A DNA stretch of 64,000 bases from CAYZED01 sp964477445 (GTDB taxonomy: Bacteria; Bacillota; Clostridia; Lutisporales; Lutisporaceae): positions 1-64,000 of the forward strand of contig CAYZED010000006.1 of NCBI GenBank assembly GCA_964477445.1, read 5' to 3'. Made by a program: the position numbers and the translations under genes. This document shows, piece after piece, positions 62,494 through 64,000 of the stretch (position 1 is the stretch's first letter; each line of letters opens with the position of its first letter). Under the pieces are notes generated by a model. The model saw only the letters and a list, made by a program, of their open reading frames with translations. It searched no databases and was not told the origin of the DNA.

Positions 62494-62552
62494 TTTGAAC
62501 ACACCCCTAAATTTTTTTACCAATTTTCATAATACCATAAAGGTAGTACTTT

Positions 62553-63449
62553 TTAAACACTCACATCATTATTAATAATAGACATTAATAATTCGTCTAC
62601 ATATTTCCCATCAACTTTGGCTGAGTTTCTGAGCAATCCCTCTTTTTCAAATCCGATTTTTAAATAGCATTTTATTGCGTTTTCATTATATGAGTATACT
62701 CGAAGCGATACTCTTTTTAGTTTCATAACTTCAAACACATATTTTATGATAGTTTTTATTGCATCTCCGCCAAAACCCTTGCCTTGTTCAAATTTATTTC
62801 CTATTCTAATTCCCATCATACAGTTACGATCTCGTTCATTAATATCATATAATTGAATCGTGCCGATAATTCTGTCCTGTTCTTTCTTAACTATAACTAA
62901 ATTTAATGGATCAGACCCAAAACTATAGCTCATATTATATCGTATTTTGTCTATAGACGGCTCGGTGTAAGCATAGCCAGCTAGATTATTCAATTCATTA
63001 TCTATATACCAAAGTAATATTTCCTGCATATCACTTTCAATTGCTCTTCTGAGATATGTATTCTCCCCATCGAGTTTTTCAGGCACCATATAATTGTTAA
63101 TCATTTCAGACGATTTAAGATAATCAAAAAAATAAACAAACAATCTCCAAGGTTTATTTAGATATATATCTTTATTTTTTATTATTTTTTCAAAAATATT
63201 CTTTCTAATACTAAATGAAATATTAACATTTATAATACTACCTTCAACAATTTTTCTTTTCCCAAATTCCATCGTAGCTGAATATGTCTTAAGCATGTCT
63301 TGATCCAAAATTTTTATAGTAAATTGCTCGCAACTTAACAGCAAAATATTATCTTTAATATAACGACCTAAGCTACTTTTCTCAAGATTATTTCCGATTT
63401 CGTCTATTAGCCCAATAAATTCAATAACTTTGATTTCTTGTTCTGTCAT
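62553..63449 (-). CDS. GNAT acetyltransferase with an N-terminal extra domain
   Basis: A 298-residue protein. The C-terminal 170 residues form a GNAT fold of the RimJ/RimL type: YLRRAIESDMQEILLWYIDN, GTIQLYDINERDRNCMMGIRI, the acetyl-CoA loop EQGKGFGGDA, and YSYNENAIKCYLKIGFEKEG. The first 115 residues (FTIKILDQDMLKTYSATM) resemble a small beta domain and are not recognised with confidence. The substrate may be a protein N-terminus or small amine. GAGG precedes the ATG. Confidence 0.85.
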   Translation of the reverse strand: MTEQEIKVIEFIGLIDEIGNNLEKSSLGRYIKDNILLLSCEQFTIKILDQDMLKTYSATMEFGKRKIVEGSIINVNISFSIRKNIFEKIIKNKDIYLNKPWRLFVYFFDYLKSSEMINNYMVPEKLDGENTYLRRAIESDMQEILLWYIDNELNNLAGYAYTEPSIDKIRYNMSYSFGSDPLNLVIVKKEQDRIIGTIQLYDINERDRNCMMGIRIGNKFEQGKGFGGDAIKTIIKYVFEVMKLKRVSLRVYSYNENAIKCYLKIGFEKEGLLRNSAKVDGKYVDELLMSIINNDVSV

Positions 63450-63501
63450 AGTTCCTCACAATAATTAAAATTTCTATATCTTAATATTATCATACACCTT
63501 T

Positions 63502-63543
63502 AAAAAACAGAACCGTATATAATCACTAAAATAATATACGGTC
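63502..63543 (-). terminator. Terminator of kbl
   Basis: On the minus strand ACCGTATATTAT and a near-complement ATTATATACGGT pair around TTTAGTG and are followed by TCTGTTTTTT. It is located about 40 bases behind the kbl stop codon. Confidence 0.85.
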
Positions 63544-63579
63544 CTTTTATTATATTCGAAAATAAACACTGAATGTTTT

Positions 63580-64000
63580 CTATTTAATTAATCCAAGTTC
63601 TCTGCCAACTTTTTCGAAAGCCTTCGCAGCTTCATCAAGATCTTCCTTAGAGTGCGCCGCTGTAACAATAGTTCTAACTCTCGCTCCATTTTTAGCAACC
63701 GTAGGAAAAACAATACTCTGTGCAAAAACACCTTCTTCAAAAAGTCTTCTACTTAATTCTACCGCTAATTTAGAATCACCTGTAATAATTGGCGTAATAG
63801 GTGTTTCACTGTTACCAGTATTAAATCCTAAATCATTAAGTTTCTTNNNNNNNNNNCTTCTTAAAATAATTTGCATTCTCCCACATAGTATCTGTTCTTT
63901 CAGTGCTTTCCGAAAGAATATTTACTGCTTCAATACACGCTGCAGCAACTGAAGGCGGAACAGCCGTACTAAAAAGGAAAGAACGACCTCTATGATTTAA
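63580..64000 (-). CDS. kbl: Glycine C-acetyltransferase (2-amino-3-ketobutyrate CoA ligase), 5' truncated and gapped
   Basis: Only the C-terminal third is in the window. The sequence enters as LNHRGRSFLFSTAVPPSVAA, the region shortly after the PLP lysine in this family. It crosses a 10-N gap at 63847-63856 and ends in SRRLFEEGVFAQSIVFPTVA, then RVRTIVTAAHSKEDLDEA. This matches Kbl and close alpha-oxoamine synthases (BioF, HemA); the NRGR-F-FSTA and FPTV patterns favour Kbl, which splits 2-amino-3-ketobutyrate into glycine and acetyl-CoA. The Lys that binds PLP is upstream of the window. Confidence 0.85.

Overview
The window looks like draft-assembly sequence from an anaerobic, low-G+C Firmicute of the Clostridia. 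Pointers are the AT-rich composition, A/G-rich Shine-Dalgarno sites with frequent TTG/GTG starts, the cggR-gapA-pgk-tpiA-eno-secG cluster next to rpoN, class III fructose-bisphosphatase, DegV, CheX, VanW, EFR1-type ferredoxin/flavodoxin proteins and Thr-Pro linkers on surface proteins. Nine 10-N gaps and one 83-N gap interrupt genes or intergenic DNA. I cannot assign a genus.

Layout. 1-4432: a truncated secreted Ig-like protein, an NmrA-type oxidoreductase behind a broken DUF2089-like gene, and a heavily damaged MgtA-type P-type ATPase whose nucleotide-binding domain carries an in-frame run of six-residue repeats. 4585-9186: a membrane-anchored protein, a QueD/PTPS-like protein without the usual catalytic Cys, a Cys-rich PAS histidine kinase, a ZIP transporter and a membrane diguanylate cyclase. 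Between and beside these lie decayed copies of terC and of the rhodanese operon found intact at 12-16 kb. 9468-17471: DUF1801, a DUF234 ATPase, an AhpD-like protein, a rhodanese/ferredoxin pair behind a CsoR/CstR-type operator, NhaB, and a manganese module (yybP-ykoY riboswitch, GDT1-like exporter, TerC). 17542-24998: S41 peptidase, GHL10 hydrolase, a HipA-like kinase divergent from a metallophosphoesterase with a three-site operator array between them, purA, a LysR regulator and a KilA-N fragment.

25-34 kb: two secreted proteins flanked by a 65-bp hairpin repeat, ssrA tmRNA directly abutting smpB, RNase R split by an internal deletion and carrying a long repetitive basic tail, DUF1294, EFR1 and an AI-2E-family permease. 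34.0-40.4 kb is a plus-strand block: tRNA-Ser followed by duplicated tRNA-tail/terminator units, fbp, a membrane-anchored lysozyme-like protein, ychF and adk. The 3' ends of fbp and ychF are tandemly duplicated. 40.5-47.0 kb (minus): a secreted PPC-domain/beta-propeller protein, an Fe-S protein, DUF1963 and a HEPN/MNT pair.

47.1-54.7 kb is the glycolytic operon with a recognisable CggR operator and promoter ahead of cggR, and rpoN upstream. 54.7-64.0 kb: degV, trmL, cheX, a Cof-type phosphatase, a tRNA-Leu lacking the long variable arm, DUF2225, VanW, an FtsA-like ATPase, a GNAT enzyme and the 3' part of kbl.

Recurring themes are short tandem duplications at gene ends and inside genes, and unmarked internal deletions in mgtA, rnr and the terC and rhodanese relics. 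Whether these are biological or assembly artefacts is the main open question.
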